From positions 2,356,001 through 2,420,000 of the forward strand of contig CP071496.1 in NCBI GenBank assembly GCA_017354895.1: DNA of 64,000 nt, in the 5' to 3' direction. Both the position numbers and the translations under genes were made by a program. Below the pieces are notes generated by a model, which was given only the letters and a program-made list of their open reading frames with translations, was not told the origin of the DNA and searched no databases. Source of the stretch: Podospora comata (Eukaryota; Ascomycota; Sordariomycetes; Sordariales; Podosporaceae). This document shows positions 24,901 through 35,556 of the stretch, piece by piece (within the stretch, counting starts at the first letter, position 1; each line of letters starts with the position of its first letter).

Positions 24901-27378
24901 GAACCTGCCTCGGTGCTTCGAGAAACGACCGTGCTGTACATGGCTGCATCTTGACGGCTTGGTCACGTTCGTTCATCGTCGGACTCACCAGCTCACCCCC
25001 CCAAATGTGGAAAGCCGGGCTGCGGTTGTCCGGACTGCTTGTCGACACCCCCCTGGAACGATCTTGTTGTTCGGGCGGTAAGACTCGTGGCTAAGTGTTA
25101 TGCGGCAGTAGTAGAACGTGATGTTGACCGTTCCTGACAGTAACACAGACCTGATCTTCAGCACATCGCCTCTTAGCTCTGGGGCTGTCGGGAGGCGGAT
25201 CCTTGCGTAACTGTGCCTGCACACTACACATCCGCTACACAGGACCGCGCAGCCCGACAGCCATTTCGCCTGGTGTGTTTCCCTATCGGGATGTATTGGT
25301 CATCAAAAGAGACGCCTCGCTTCGTGATCCCTCTCCTTATAAGAGGGTGCGTGGTCCCCCAAGACGGCCGAGAACAATCTACTGCGTCCAGAGGATTTTC
25401 AAGGACAACACTCTCCGAGATTGATAAGCGGCGGCTGAACAGATTTACTGAGCTGGCACGCATTCGACAGAAGATAGCCGCGGAGATCCTGTCTGTCTCG
25501 AGTCATCGGGCGTCAAGTGGTTTCCGTACCTGCCGTTGTCAGAGGGAGCAGCACAAAGAGAAGTTGGGGCATGCTTGTGCCTGGGATCGATGCTGCCTGA
25601 AAGTATAGGGGACTCTCGGGAGGCATTGCCGTTGTCAAGAACTCGCCTTAGTCAGGACATCTTTCTCCGACAGCTGCAAGCCAGCTCGGCTTCCCACAGG
25701 AGGGGGTGATCAGTCACTTCTATCCCAGAAGGCCTGCCTTTTCTCCGGCCCTTCTCCCGGCTGCCAAGGGTCAAGACAGCCTATAGCATCGGGCAGACAT
25801 GGGCAACAGGGGGATAGTGGTTCGAGTTGGTGATACCGAACTCACCCCAGGCAGACACTGATTGGAATCGCAAGCACACCCTCTCTGCTTCCGTCCACAC
25901 GACCTGCCGGTGTGATTGGGCATCATGGCGAAGGGAGCACCTGCGGGCCAGCAAGAGCAGTCTGTTGTCGGCTCAGCTGACTCTCAGAAGGGGGTCGAAA
26001 CATCCGGCTGGGTCTTTGGGCACCTACAGAATCTCCTCCCCACCGACCTCCCTGTCAACGCATGTGGCGGTTGTCCCTGCTCCCCGACGGGGCCGTTAGC
26101 GACCTATGGACACTCGAATATCGGCTATCCCGGACACCAGCTCAAGAGCATAATGTGTGGATTCCTCGACGGGCAGATCAGCTTCTTGGGCCCATCCTCC
26201 TGGAAAGCGGATCAAAGAGCATCGAAAGAGGCAGGTGAGCACGTTGTACTGATGAGTCTCGGTAAAATGGTTCTTGTGGTAAATACATGATGAAATTTTC
26301 ATCAACCATACAGTCATGACGAGAGCTTCATTAGCCAAACACGCCTCTCCGAACTCCCAACCATGATCATATCGATGACACAGAGAAACATCCCCGGCAT
26401 CTGGAGATCAGGGAGGGGGTGTGTGGGGAAGGAAACAAGGTCAATCCAGTCATAGTCATCCCCGATGAATGTGCAATCTCCTTTTCATGTTCTCGCCCCA
26501 GAGCCTATTGTGGCCCACACCTTCCAGCCTTCGTGCCCCGTACCCGGAAGCAACCCCATAGAGCGGACAATCAATACTGCTGACTTGGGAGCCTGGCAGC
26601 GGGGAGGTCTGCCGTCCTTGCCATCTCGCCACTCCTCTAGGACTTTTTCAAAAATACACAAGGAAATCGATTGTGGCGTAGACAAGCAGCGGTCTGTGTC
26701 AGCCACCCACCACCCAGACGACACAAATCCCGTACGCGAACGGCTCGATACCCCTTCCCGTTTTGGGCTCATGTATGATATGATGGGCCTTGATGTCTAG
26801 ATCAGACAGGAGCCGTGTCTCTTTTTCCGTGGCGAGCATACGGGAGATGCCTTGAGACGCACGTCTTGGGAGGCGAATGTTTGCCGAAGGGGGTAGAGAG
26901 GGGCGCGAAGGTAAAAAAAAAGAAATCATGAAATTGTAGGCGAGGTCAAGACAACTCAGCACCGCTGCCACAGCTGCAGCAACAACAACCACAACCACGA
27001 CTGCAGCAATAACAACAACAGCAGTGACAGTAAGCAAACCTGCCCATTCACATGCTGGCCAACTCACGGAGCCCAGTTCTACAGACAAGTCCATACCAAG
27101 TCAGCATAAGGTTGGCAATAAACCGGTATGAATTAATCCTAACAAAAAAAAAAGTTCCCTAGCATTACTCCAGTTCATGTACATGTCGTTTCGTGATGTG
27201 AGATGCGGATGTGTGTGTGGTGCTGTTCCTCCTCGTCTCTGTCCATCTCCTGGTCTTTCATGTCCAGCCCCTAACCCTCCTCCTTGCTGTTCCAACACTA
27301 GGTCATCCCACCCTGACCCTTTCTTGATCTCACACCCCTAACCCTAGGTTTCATACAACTTTTTGTACAAACGCCCCC
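21998..27378. other. 5.4-kb gene-poor region
   Basis: No gene I can support on either strand. Base composition is close to the rest of the window, not AT-rich. It must include the promoter of the WBP2-like gene at its left edge and the 3' flank of the Rid1-like gene at its right. Small features: a 12-base direct repeat (GTACGGAGTACA at about 23855-23890), a TATA-like CCTTATAAGAGGG at 25334-25347, CAA/CAG-rich repeats at 26960-27030, and CCCTAACCC-type motifs at 27268-27348. Several open frames of 80-220 codons exist but have neither family resemblance nor a convincing exon structure. Confidence 0.4.
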
Positions 27379-30300
27379 TCAAGACAACCAAAAATCATCC
27401 GCCTTCACCACCCCCCCCACCCTGGGCGTCCCAATCTTTGGCGTCATCCCTCCACCTCCACCACCACCACCACCACCGTTACCAACATGCGCAACAGAAG
27501 TATTAATCCCCAACCCAACCCCTTGACTCCCACTACCACCATCCCCAACAACAGCCGGAACAACCTGCGGCAACGGCCCAAAGTCAAACTTGGGCATCTC
27601 CAACCTCGGCGGCTGGACAGGCGGCTGCTGCTTCTTGGCCGGGCTCGCCCCCCTCGACTTGGCCTCCACCGGCGGACCAAACCTGACATCCCTCACATCC
27701 CACCCGTCCTCCACCGCCGCCTTGACCCACGTCCTCAGCCCATCGTGAACGCCCCCATAAAACTTTTCCTTGCACATCCTCATCGTGCCCCCCATCGCCT
27801 TCTCCCACCCGCTAACCCTCAGCTCTTCCCTCAGCTGATTCCTCTCCTCCCTCGTGGGCCCCGTACACGCAATAATCGCGTTCAGCAGGTCCAAATGAGA
27901 AGCCAAATAATTCGTCGCATCCCACTCCACACCCCCAACGTAGGGCGCCGCCGGAACGGGAGGTCGTTCCTGTGGGAAATGCCGCTCCATGTACCCCTCG
28001 TGAGTAAACACAATCTCAGGCGAGGTCTCATCCCGTGGAGGGGGCAAGGCCACAATGTTGAGGTTGTGCAGAAAGATCCAAAAGACTTCCTTGGTGACGT
28101 TGACCACCTCCTTGTTCCAGACCCGGTAAGGTCGCGGTTTCTGCATCTGGGCGATGAACTCGATTGTCTGGCTTGTTTTTATCGGGTCAGGGTCGCGGAG
28201 AAAAGACAAGACGGTGCTGGCGCGGGTGATTTTCTCGCCGGGAGAGGGCGCGTGCTGGATGTAAGTGAACAGGATGGAAGTGATAATGTTCCTCGTGGTG
28301 AACTCGGACGGCCCCTTCTTTTCGGGGTCAAAGATGAGATGCAACAAAGAGGGGAAGAGGGTCGCGTGGATGGTGTGGAGGTATTTCAGCGCCAGCGAGG
28401 TGGTGCAGAGCGCCTTGAGGCAGAGGAGGACTTCGTGGAGGAGCGCGTCTTCGTGTTCCTCTCTTGCGAGTCAAAAAAGTGTTAGTAACACGACCGAGAG
28501 GGGCGGGAAATAAGGGGAAAACAAACCTCCACTCCAACGCCATGATCCTCTTCAGCAAATCCACAATCTCCTCCATCCCGCACTGCCTGATAAACTCCTC
28601 GATCCACGCCACCGTCTCATTCCTCAACAACAACCTCAACTTGTGCAGCTTCCCCACCTCCACCAGCTCCGGCTTCTGAACCTTGCGCAAATAACTCACA
28701 AAGTCCCCCGGCAGCTGCTGACCCTTCACCTTGGCTATGAAACCAGTATACAGCCCCCCGCCCGTCAGCTGCTGCCCATCTCCCCCTCCCCCCTGCTGTC
28801 CCTCCCCCCCACTCTCCCCACCCCCAACCAAACTCTCACTGCTGCTCTTCCCCCTAAAATGCCTCCCGAGACTACTATCCCCCTTCTTTTTCGTCGGGCT
28901 CTTCTCCCCACCACCACCACTCCCATCCCCTTTCCCACCTCCCCCCCTCCCAAGCGTCAAAGACAACCCCCTCCCGTGCTTCTTCTTCTTTGTCGACTTA
29001 TCCCCGGCCGCTGCCTCATCCAGTTCCCTCTCCGTCGGCCGTCCCCTCGCTCCAACATCCATCGACCCCCGCGCGAGATTCACACTCTGCCTCCCCTCCA
29101 TCCCCACCTCCTCATTCTTCTTGGCCACCATCTCGGCCCAATCCTGACGAATAAACTCCATCTTCACCGTGTCGGACAAATTCCTCATCTTGTACCGCTG
29201 ATTCTCAGGGATGTTCCTCCTGTCAAGCATAGCCTCCAGATGCCTGTCAATATCCTGCGGCTCAATAGCCGGTAAGTCGGCAGTATTGCTCCCCGCTCGT
29301 CCCCTGGGTCTCCCGCCGCTCCCGCCGTTGGGAACCCGCGTGGTGCTCTTGCTCCTGTTTGAACTCCCCGACCCTCCACCAAAATGGTTATTCAAACCAG
29401 CCGGCGGCCTCTCCCCCATCACCACCCCCCCAGAATCCTTGTTCTTATCCCCCCCCCGTCCCCAAGTCAACCTCTTGAAACTGATCCCCACCCCTTTCTC
29501 CCTCTCCCTCTCCCTCCCCCGCTCTTCCTCCCCCCGTTCCCTACTCTTATCCCTCAGCCCACTCCCCGTAACATAACTCGTGAAGCTCTTCGGCCGAGGC
29601 CTAACCCCCATCCCCCCCGGCCTCGTCGTGATCGGCGGTCTCGAGACCCCATCCCCCCCCCTTTCCCCTTTCCCTCCTCCTTTATCCCCACCACCTGGAA
29701 TCACAGAATGAGTCCCCGAGCTGCTGTTCCTGATAGGCAACTCCACCGGCGGACTGGTGCTCAACCCCCCGCTCGCAAACTGGGCGTAGATCGGGGGCGG
29801 ACTCTCCACTCCCCCCGGTGAGCGGTTCTCCTTGTCCTTCCCCTGCCCGCTCTCATCCTCCCCGTTCTTGAGGTTCTTATAACTCTTCGGCCGGAGGAGC
29901 AACCCCCCAAGATTGGTGGCCGATTTCGCCTTTTTCGGCTTAACCGGCGAGGATGATGATTTGGGCGGTTTGGAAGTCCCCAGCGCCTTGAGGGTAGAAA
30001 AAGAAGAGAGTTTTGTCGGGGAGGATGGCGGGGGGTTGTTGGAGGTGTATTGCGGGTCGAACCGCCCTCTCGAAACGGGGGGTGGACGTTCAGCAGCGGG
30101 GGAGCGGGTGTTATCCTGACGGTTCTGAGCCAACTCCTCCAGGGCGTACCCGTGCCGGGTTATGGGGGGGTAGCGGCTTGTGCTGATTGGGTTTGTCGGG
30201 GGCATGACCGGGGAGGTGGGCGGTTCCCAGCCTACGTGGTACACTCCGGCGCGGTTGATGGCGGCGAGGTTTTGCTCCGAGGCGTAAAAGCCTGGGTTGG

Positions 30301-30565
30301 TGGCTATGTTTGGTGGGGGGAGGGTGGTTGTGCCGTCGGAGTTGTTGCGCTTGTGATGGTGGTGGCCGTGCACGGGGGGGGTAGGAGTGCTGTGGCTGTT
30401 GCTGTTGCCGCTGATGAAGGAGCGGAAGACGGAGGATTTGTTGCGCTGGTGATGGTGGTGGTGTGGGGGGGAAGGGTAAGCAGCAGCATCATATGCCTCT
30501 CCCCTGTTGCTGCTGTTGTTGCTGTTGTTGTTGTTGTTGTTGTTGTCCAGCGGCGGGGGCACCAT
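27379..30565 (-). CDS. Formin-type GBD/FH3 protein, Rid1-like GTPase-binding protein
   Basis: Contains the Rho GTPase-binding (GBD) and FH3-type armadillo region of diaphanous-related formins but no FH1/FH2 actin domains, like the fungal protein annotated as GTPase-binding protein Rid1; a role in Rho/Rac/Cdc42 polarity signalling is inferred. Exons 30565-28527 and 28462-27379 (64-base intron with branch TTACTAAC) give 1040 residues. Order: Asn run and His-rich low-complexity N-terminus, basic/serine-rich linker with polar charged repeats, GBD (about 430-560, DIDRHLEAMLDRRNIPENQRYKM beginning with EPQ), then FH3-like helices (about 620-900, with FVSYLRKVQKPELVEVGKL and NETVAWIEEFIRQCGMEEI), and a Gly-rich tail. 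The splice gives LEWREEHEDALLHEV. I chose the ATG at 30565, the first in the frame; the frame is open a little further upstream without an ATG. Confidence 0.8.
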
Positions 30566-30889
30566 GGTATGGAGATGCCCAATTGTCTCTCTCAATCAAC
30601 TCAAGGTCGTTCCTCGGAATGCTGTATCCTTCTCCCTGAAAGCCCGCGTTTCGTTGAGATGGAAAAGAAATGTTTGGTAGGGAGTGAAATACCGACTCGA
30701 CTTGAACTGGGCTTGACTTGAAAACACACCCGGTTTAGGTCGCTCGCGATGCAAAAATGCCAATTTCTCTCTCCGGCGACGACGACAACTAGAAAAAATG
30801 CCCACAAAAAGAAAAGACAAAAAACACTCTCGTCGTGTCGTGTGGTGTGTCGGTGCTGGTCGTGGTCGTAAAGTTATGCCATGCTTTGC

Positions 30890-30922
<33 letters not shown>

Positions 30923-31339
30923 ACTGCGTGTTGCTTCGGGTGACGTCGAACGCGCGCGTGGAGAGTGAGTGGGTGAAGTGGGTGTGGACAAAGTAGGGAT
31001 GTTTCCTGCGCTCAGGTTGGCTGGAAGTTTCCCAGTTCTGTCTTCTGGTAGGCCCAATGAGGGTGGTTGTGTGCTTGTTTACCGGGGGTCCCCCCGTTGC
31101 CAGGGTGATTGCGCCTCGAAATCAAGGCCCGAAACACCGGAACCGCTTGGACGTGCCGAGGCCGTTTGATAAGATAGATACAGAGTACATGCCCCGCGAT
31201 TTGACCCCACCATGGTTTTGTTCCCTTGTTCCCTTTGGCCACAAAGCAGATCAACAACAAAACTTGGATTTAGCAGACAGGGCCCACCGCTCTAGACAAG
31301 TACCAAAAGTAAACAAACACCATCCATCTACAAGCTCTA
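30566..31339. other. Promoter and leader of the Rid1-like gene; 3' flank of the Apd1-like gene
   Basis: About 770 bases. It includes a CTG/CAG triplet run at 30893-30922 within the probable leader of the Rid1-like gene. No gene supported. Confidence 0.4.
30893..30922. repeat. CTG/CAG triplet repeat
   Basis: About ten CTG units upstream of the Rid1-like start codon. On the transcribed strand it reads CAG and would lie in the 5' leader or promoter. Confidence 0.85.
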
Positions 31340-32462
31340 CTACCAACTCATCAACCCTCTTCCTCTATCGAACCCTCCTCGCAACTGGCTTTGTGGTTTC
31401 ACCACCTTGCCCTGCAAAACCGTAAATTTGACGATGCCTTCGCAGTCTTCTGGCTTCACTCTCGCCAGCCAGATGCATTGCGCTGCGCCCAAGTCGTCCT
31501 CGCCCTCCTGTGGCTTGATTGGCACCACGCGCTGCCTCTCCTCCTCGGTCAGCTTGCCCAGCTCCACCTCGTCCAAACCGAATGCGTCTGGTCTCCGATA
31601 AATCATCACATTGGCGCTGTACTTGTGTCCTCCGACGTGGCTGATAAAGTAGATGCCCACGCCCCCTGGTCGTTCATCGTCTAAATCGCGGTAGAGACCT
31701 AGTGGTGCTAGGTGCCTCTGGAATTCTTTTCGGAGAAGAGGCGCGCTCTGGCCGCAGCGTGCATCGCGGGTCTTTTGAGAGCAGAGCAGGATAAGAGCGC
31801 GATGTGGTGACGGCCGTGTTGTGATGTCTTTCAGCATGGCAGGCGTTGGTTCTGGAAGATGGGCTGTCATGGATGGGGGGATGGAAATTGGCTCGAGTGG
31901 TGAGGTGTTGGTAGGTGAATCGTTGATTATGGACACCAATGTAGGCACAGTAGCAGGTGTGACGTTTTCGACGACGGCGAAGGCAGGCAGTACGAGGACG
32001 GTCGTCGGTTCAGAGTACGAGGTGGTCCGATGCGGTGTGGGAATGTTGGAGGCAGAGACCATGAGGCGCTGGAAGATGGTCACATGCGTGTCAGTAAGTT
32101 TGTCCATCAACTGACGGAAGCCATCGGGAACGTACACCATTGCTGGGAGCTTTGGCATGCGAGATGGCCTGCATGATGCTCCCCTTTTCATCCGCAACAT
32201 CGCGCACCCAGTCTGATTTGCCCGTCGCAACCAGAACATGCGTGCTCCATCCTTTCACAAAACCGTAGAGAGCATCGGTTTCGTCAATCTTGAATGATTT
32301 TGGGTACTGGACAACGCAATTGCTGCAGTCGTGGTCGCAATCCTCGCCGTCGATCTCCTTGTCCACGACGGGAAAAAGGTCCGGGAGCTCGGCCTTGCTG
32401 CCCGAGTTGCCTATGTAGAGGGCCTTGGCGCTGTTGATGAGTGATTTGATGCCGCTCGCCAT
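31340..32462 (-). CDS. APD1: Apd1-type sucrase/ferredoxin-like [2Fe-2S] protein
   Basis: Thioredoxin-like ferredoxin of the sucraseferredoxin family. Yeast Apd1 is needed for cortical actin patch distribution and binds a [2Fe-2S] cluster with two Cys and two His. Exons 32462-32136 and 32068-31340 (67-base intron, GTACGT...TTCCAG) give 351 residues. Exon 1 has DCDHDCSNC and KSDWVRDVADEKGSIM; the splice gives APSNGRLMVSASNIPTP. Cluster ligands are visible: Cys-x8-Cys in CSQKTRDARC (about residues 205 and 214) and His-x3-His in HVGGHK (about 253-257), the arrangement reported for Apd1 and Aim32. The first ATG of the conserved frame is at 32462. Homology to Apd1 rather than mitochondrial Aim32 is inferred from the lack of an obvious targeting sequence. 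Confidence 0.88.
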
Positions 32463-33983
32463 TGTGTCTGTCGACCGTTGCGAAGCTGTTGGAATAACAA
32501 ACAAAGAAGCTTGTCAAGCATGAGCTAAGGGTGGCAGGCGCCAAAGGGTGTGAGCTCCCGGCGGCGGCGGCGGGTCGGACTTTCGGAGGTAAGGGTGCCC
32601 GGTATGCGGCTGGCCTTCAGCTGGTCCCGGTGGCCAGCCTTTTTGCGGGGGCGGGGTTATGTGTTTTCCTTGGGTTGGTGTTGAAAACAGTCCTGATGTC
32701 TAGGAATTCGAGTCGGATGTTGAAGCGTAAAGTTGATTATCGGGAACTCCGGGGTCGGTCTTGAGATTTGCGGTCAGTAAGGTGCTGACAAAAATCCACA
32801 AGTGGTACAAGACGTCACCGCCGGGCGAGACATCGGAATATTCCTTGTGGTTACGGGATGCCCGGCACCGAATCGGTCTCTTTCTTCCTTCGTCAGCCCC
32901 TTGAGCGACATTGCACAAGTGTAGTCGTAGGGTTAGGGTCAACAGCAAGCTATCCATCACCAGCCCTTGAGATCCCAAGTTTGGTAAAATGCATGCGTGC
33001 ACTCCGCGTTTCAGCAAATGGCCGGCATTGGCTCCAACCATTGTTTTCCATCAAGAGGTGTCTCTTTCCCCGCATTTTGAGCCCTGCAGTGTTAAAGCGA
33101 ATAGAACCCTGAGATCCGAAGAAGAACTGAAGGCTTCCAGAAGACATTCCTCTTCAAAGATTCAACAGCATATTCCGATGGGTTCCCCAGCCTTCGTCCC
33201 CTTTTTCAGAAAGTGTCTCGTGGACGGCAGAAAACATCGGCGGTGCCATTTTCCTCGACTCAGATCCCTAGCTTCTCGCGAGACCATATATGGATGGCTC
33301 TAACGTTTCCTGCCACCATCCATCTACGCATCCCCCCCCCCTTCCACTGCGGGTTGAAGGTCGCGTCCCGCCCTATAAGGCTCAGAAAGGAAACTTTATT
33401 AAGATCTCAGCCGACAGTCTGCAGCGGTCAAGTGGACGCCCTTATGCAGAGCACACCCCTCCCGCTGACGGATGATGGAGTCCCGTCACCATCAACACAC
33501 TCGAGACAGGCTGTTCTTGGACTCACCAACCCTGGACTTTGTGTGCAGGCTACTCTTCTACCATGATCGCTCCCCCAGCGGCAGGGCCATCTGCCCATGA
33601 TGCGGGTCTTGGCTTTTCTCAGACGCTCTGGGGGTCCAACAGGAATAATTCCACGATTCAATCTCATGATGATTTGCAGGGACTATGCCTGCATCCTGTT
33701 TTGGTGTTGGCTGCTCGTCCAGTGTTCCAAGAATCCAGATCGGGCCCCAAGTCCCGAGTAGACCACTTGATGGGTGGGTCGGTGGGCTGGACCCCGGGCT
33801 GGTGCGGACGTCATATGCGAATCCCACCACACTCCCGTCCAAGTTTATAAGTCATAGATGAGCCTTCATCTTGACCCGTCATTCTGGAAGTTCTACCCGT
33901 GTCTCTCACACACTTACCTTGATATCAACCCGCATTGTTCACGTTTTCTACAGCCTAAAACTGGAAATTTCTTTTGATCAGCA
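32463..33983. other. Divergent promoter region Apd1-like / serine-rich gene
   Basis: About 1.5 kb upstream of both neighbours. It has a telobox-like AGGGTTAGGGT at 32929-32939. No gene is supported. Confidence 0.4.
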
Positions 33984-35210
33984 ATGGAGCAACTCAAGGG
34001 CGGTTTGTTGGTCGCCTCACCCGCCGGAGGACATACCGGGCCGAAACTCAGAAAGAAGCTCAGAAAGACCGTGTCAAAACAACGAAGCACCGTTTCCTGG
34101 CGGCTCGGCTTCTCGAGCTCAGCATCCACCAAGAATGATCAATCCGAAACCGCAGATAAGCCGCCTGTCTTGTCGTTGCCATCTCCCGACCTGAGCGATC
34201 CAAAATGGTCAGAGTTCTTCAAGAATGGGGGATGCTTTTATCCACAGGATGAATCCGTGAAACCCGCGCAGACATCACAGACTTCGGTGTCTTTGGAGTC
34301 TTCGAAGCCCTCACAGTCCCCGGAGGCTTCAAAACCCTCGCTCTCAGAGCCCTCGAAGGCTTTGCAGCCAGCAGAATCACGAGATACCCTACACGAAGGC
34401 CAGATTGTTCCCGAACTTTCGCACCTCGTCATCAGCGACAGTGACGCCCAGAAGCGAATGTCAATGTGCTCCAACTCGGAAGCCCCAGCAAGTCCCAGGA
34501 CGGCCATGAGACGGCGAGCCAAGACACCCATATTCTCAATAGGACAGCTGGAGGGCATTCCCAGACCAAGCAACGCACTGGCCAGGGCATCGACCGTTGA
34601 ACTCATCGCAGAACAATACCGGGCCCTTTTGGAATCAGACAACGCAGCTCGTGAGGCGTCACATTCCGAATTCCATTCAGAACCGCCTCCATCTCGCCAA
34701 GAAAGGCGGTTATCCATCCGACGCCGACAAAGTTCAGACCATTTGCGGGATGAATCGAGAGCCCCCCTCCCGGTGGATACGACTTCTGGCTCACCGATAT
34801 CAGACGATGGGACGCTGGTGAGCTTCGAGGAGGAGACGGTGTACTTTAAGCCTGTGTCCTTCTCCCCGGAACCATCACCCCGACCACCGCCCGGCAGCAT
34901 CGCAAATGCACCGGCGCCTGATAGTCTGAGTCTGCAGATATGTCTGGATTTGCTTACGAGGGATCTGGCTTCTGCGCTGGCTAGTCGGCCTAGCAGGACG
35001 AATTCGGAGACGTCGGCGCTGCAGGTTTGGGTTATGATCGAGGCTTATGAACGGCTGAGGGATCAGTTGGGGAGTGCTGGGCTGGGGTGCGAGGAGTATG
35101 GTGCGTTGGAGGGCATGTTGAACTTTTGGTTGAGGGCGTTGTATTCGATACATGATAATTTGACGGGGGGTGATCGATATAGTGAGAGCGATTATGGGGA
35201 TGAGCTTTGA
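33984..35210 (+). CDS. Hypothetical serine-rich protein with a conserved-looking C-terminus
   Basis: Single exon, 408 residues. I do not recognise a family. The N-terminus is basic (PKLRKKLRKTVSKQR), followed by a Ser/Pro/Glu-rich region with short repeats of the type SSKPSQSPEASKPS (about 85-135) and a basic/serine segment (RRLSIRRRQSSD, about 250). The last 100 residues look like an ordered helical domain: LSLQICLDLLTRDLASAL, then QVWVMIEAYERLRDQL and LEGMLNFWLRALYSIHDNLTG. There is no signal peptide or membrane segment. It is probably intracellular and could be phosphorylated in its Ser-rich part. The protein may be a fungus-specific one; function unknown. Confidence 0.75.
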   Translation: MEQLKGGLLVASPAGGHTGPKLRKKLRKTVSKQRSTVSWRLGFSSSASTKNDQSETADKPPVLSLPSPDLSDPKWSEFFKNGGCFYPQDESVKPAQTSQTSVSLESSKPSQSPEASKPSLSEPSKALQPAESRDTLHEGQIVPELSHLVISDSDAQKRMSMCSNSEAPASPRTAMRRRAKTPIFSIGQLEGIPRPSNALARASTVELIAEQYRALLESDNAAREASHSEFHSEPPPSRQERRLSIRRRQSSDHLRDESRAPLPVDTTSGSPISDDGTLVSFEEETVYFKPVSFSPEPSPRPPPGSIANAPAPDSLSLQICLDLLTRDLASALASRPSRTNSETSALQVWVMIEAYERLRDQLGSAGLGCEEYGALEGMLNFWLRALYSIHDNLTGGDRYSESDYGDEL

Positions 35211-35556
35211 GACGGAGGACCTGGATTAGAACTGGAAAGTGATGCCCTGGGAATGGTTGGATATCGAGGCGTTTTGGGCATGTTCTTATCACATCACAAG
35301 CACAAATATTCTGCTAGAATATCAACTGCCCTTCAATATCTCGAGAGTGACACTGGTGATGATTCTCATGGCCCCCGCACCTTCAACCCCCCGCTTTTAG
35401 CGACTGCTGTGACGTCGTCTCCACTCTCGCTCGGCCAACTGCCGAAGCCCCGATCCTTGGCACGTGTCAGCGCCCCACCCGGCGCGTCACTGAACAAACG
35501 AAGCCATCGCCCATCGCCAGACAGAGAGAACACCACCAACCACCACCACCACAAAA
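35211..35556. other. Spacer between the serine-rich gene and RAD10
   Basis: About 350 bases of terminator and promoter. Just before the RAD10 start there is an ACC/CCA-rich stretch; nothing else is recognised. Confidence 0.4.

Noticed and set aside
23456-25094. Overlapping frames of 148-223 codons in the gene-poor stretch
   Set aside because: No recognised motif, no consistent splice structure, and similar frames on the other strand.
25213-25608. 131-codon frame with a helix-like segment
   Set aside because: It opens with GTG, not ATG, and no exon structure or family supports it; kept only as a remark on the gene-poor region.
27487-28485. 332-codon + strand frame
   Set aside because: Antisense shadow of the Rid1-like gene exon 2.
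30050-30721. 223-codon + strand frame
   Set aside because: Antisense shadow of the low-complexity N-terminus of the Rid1-like gene.
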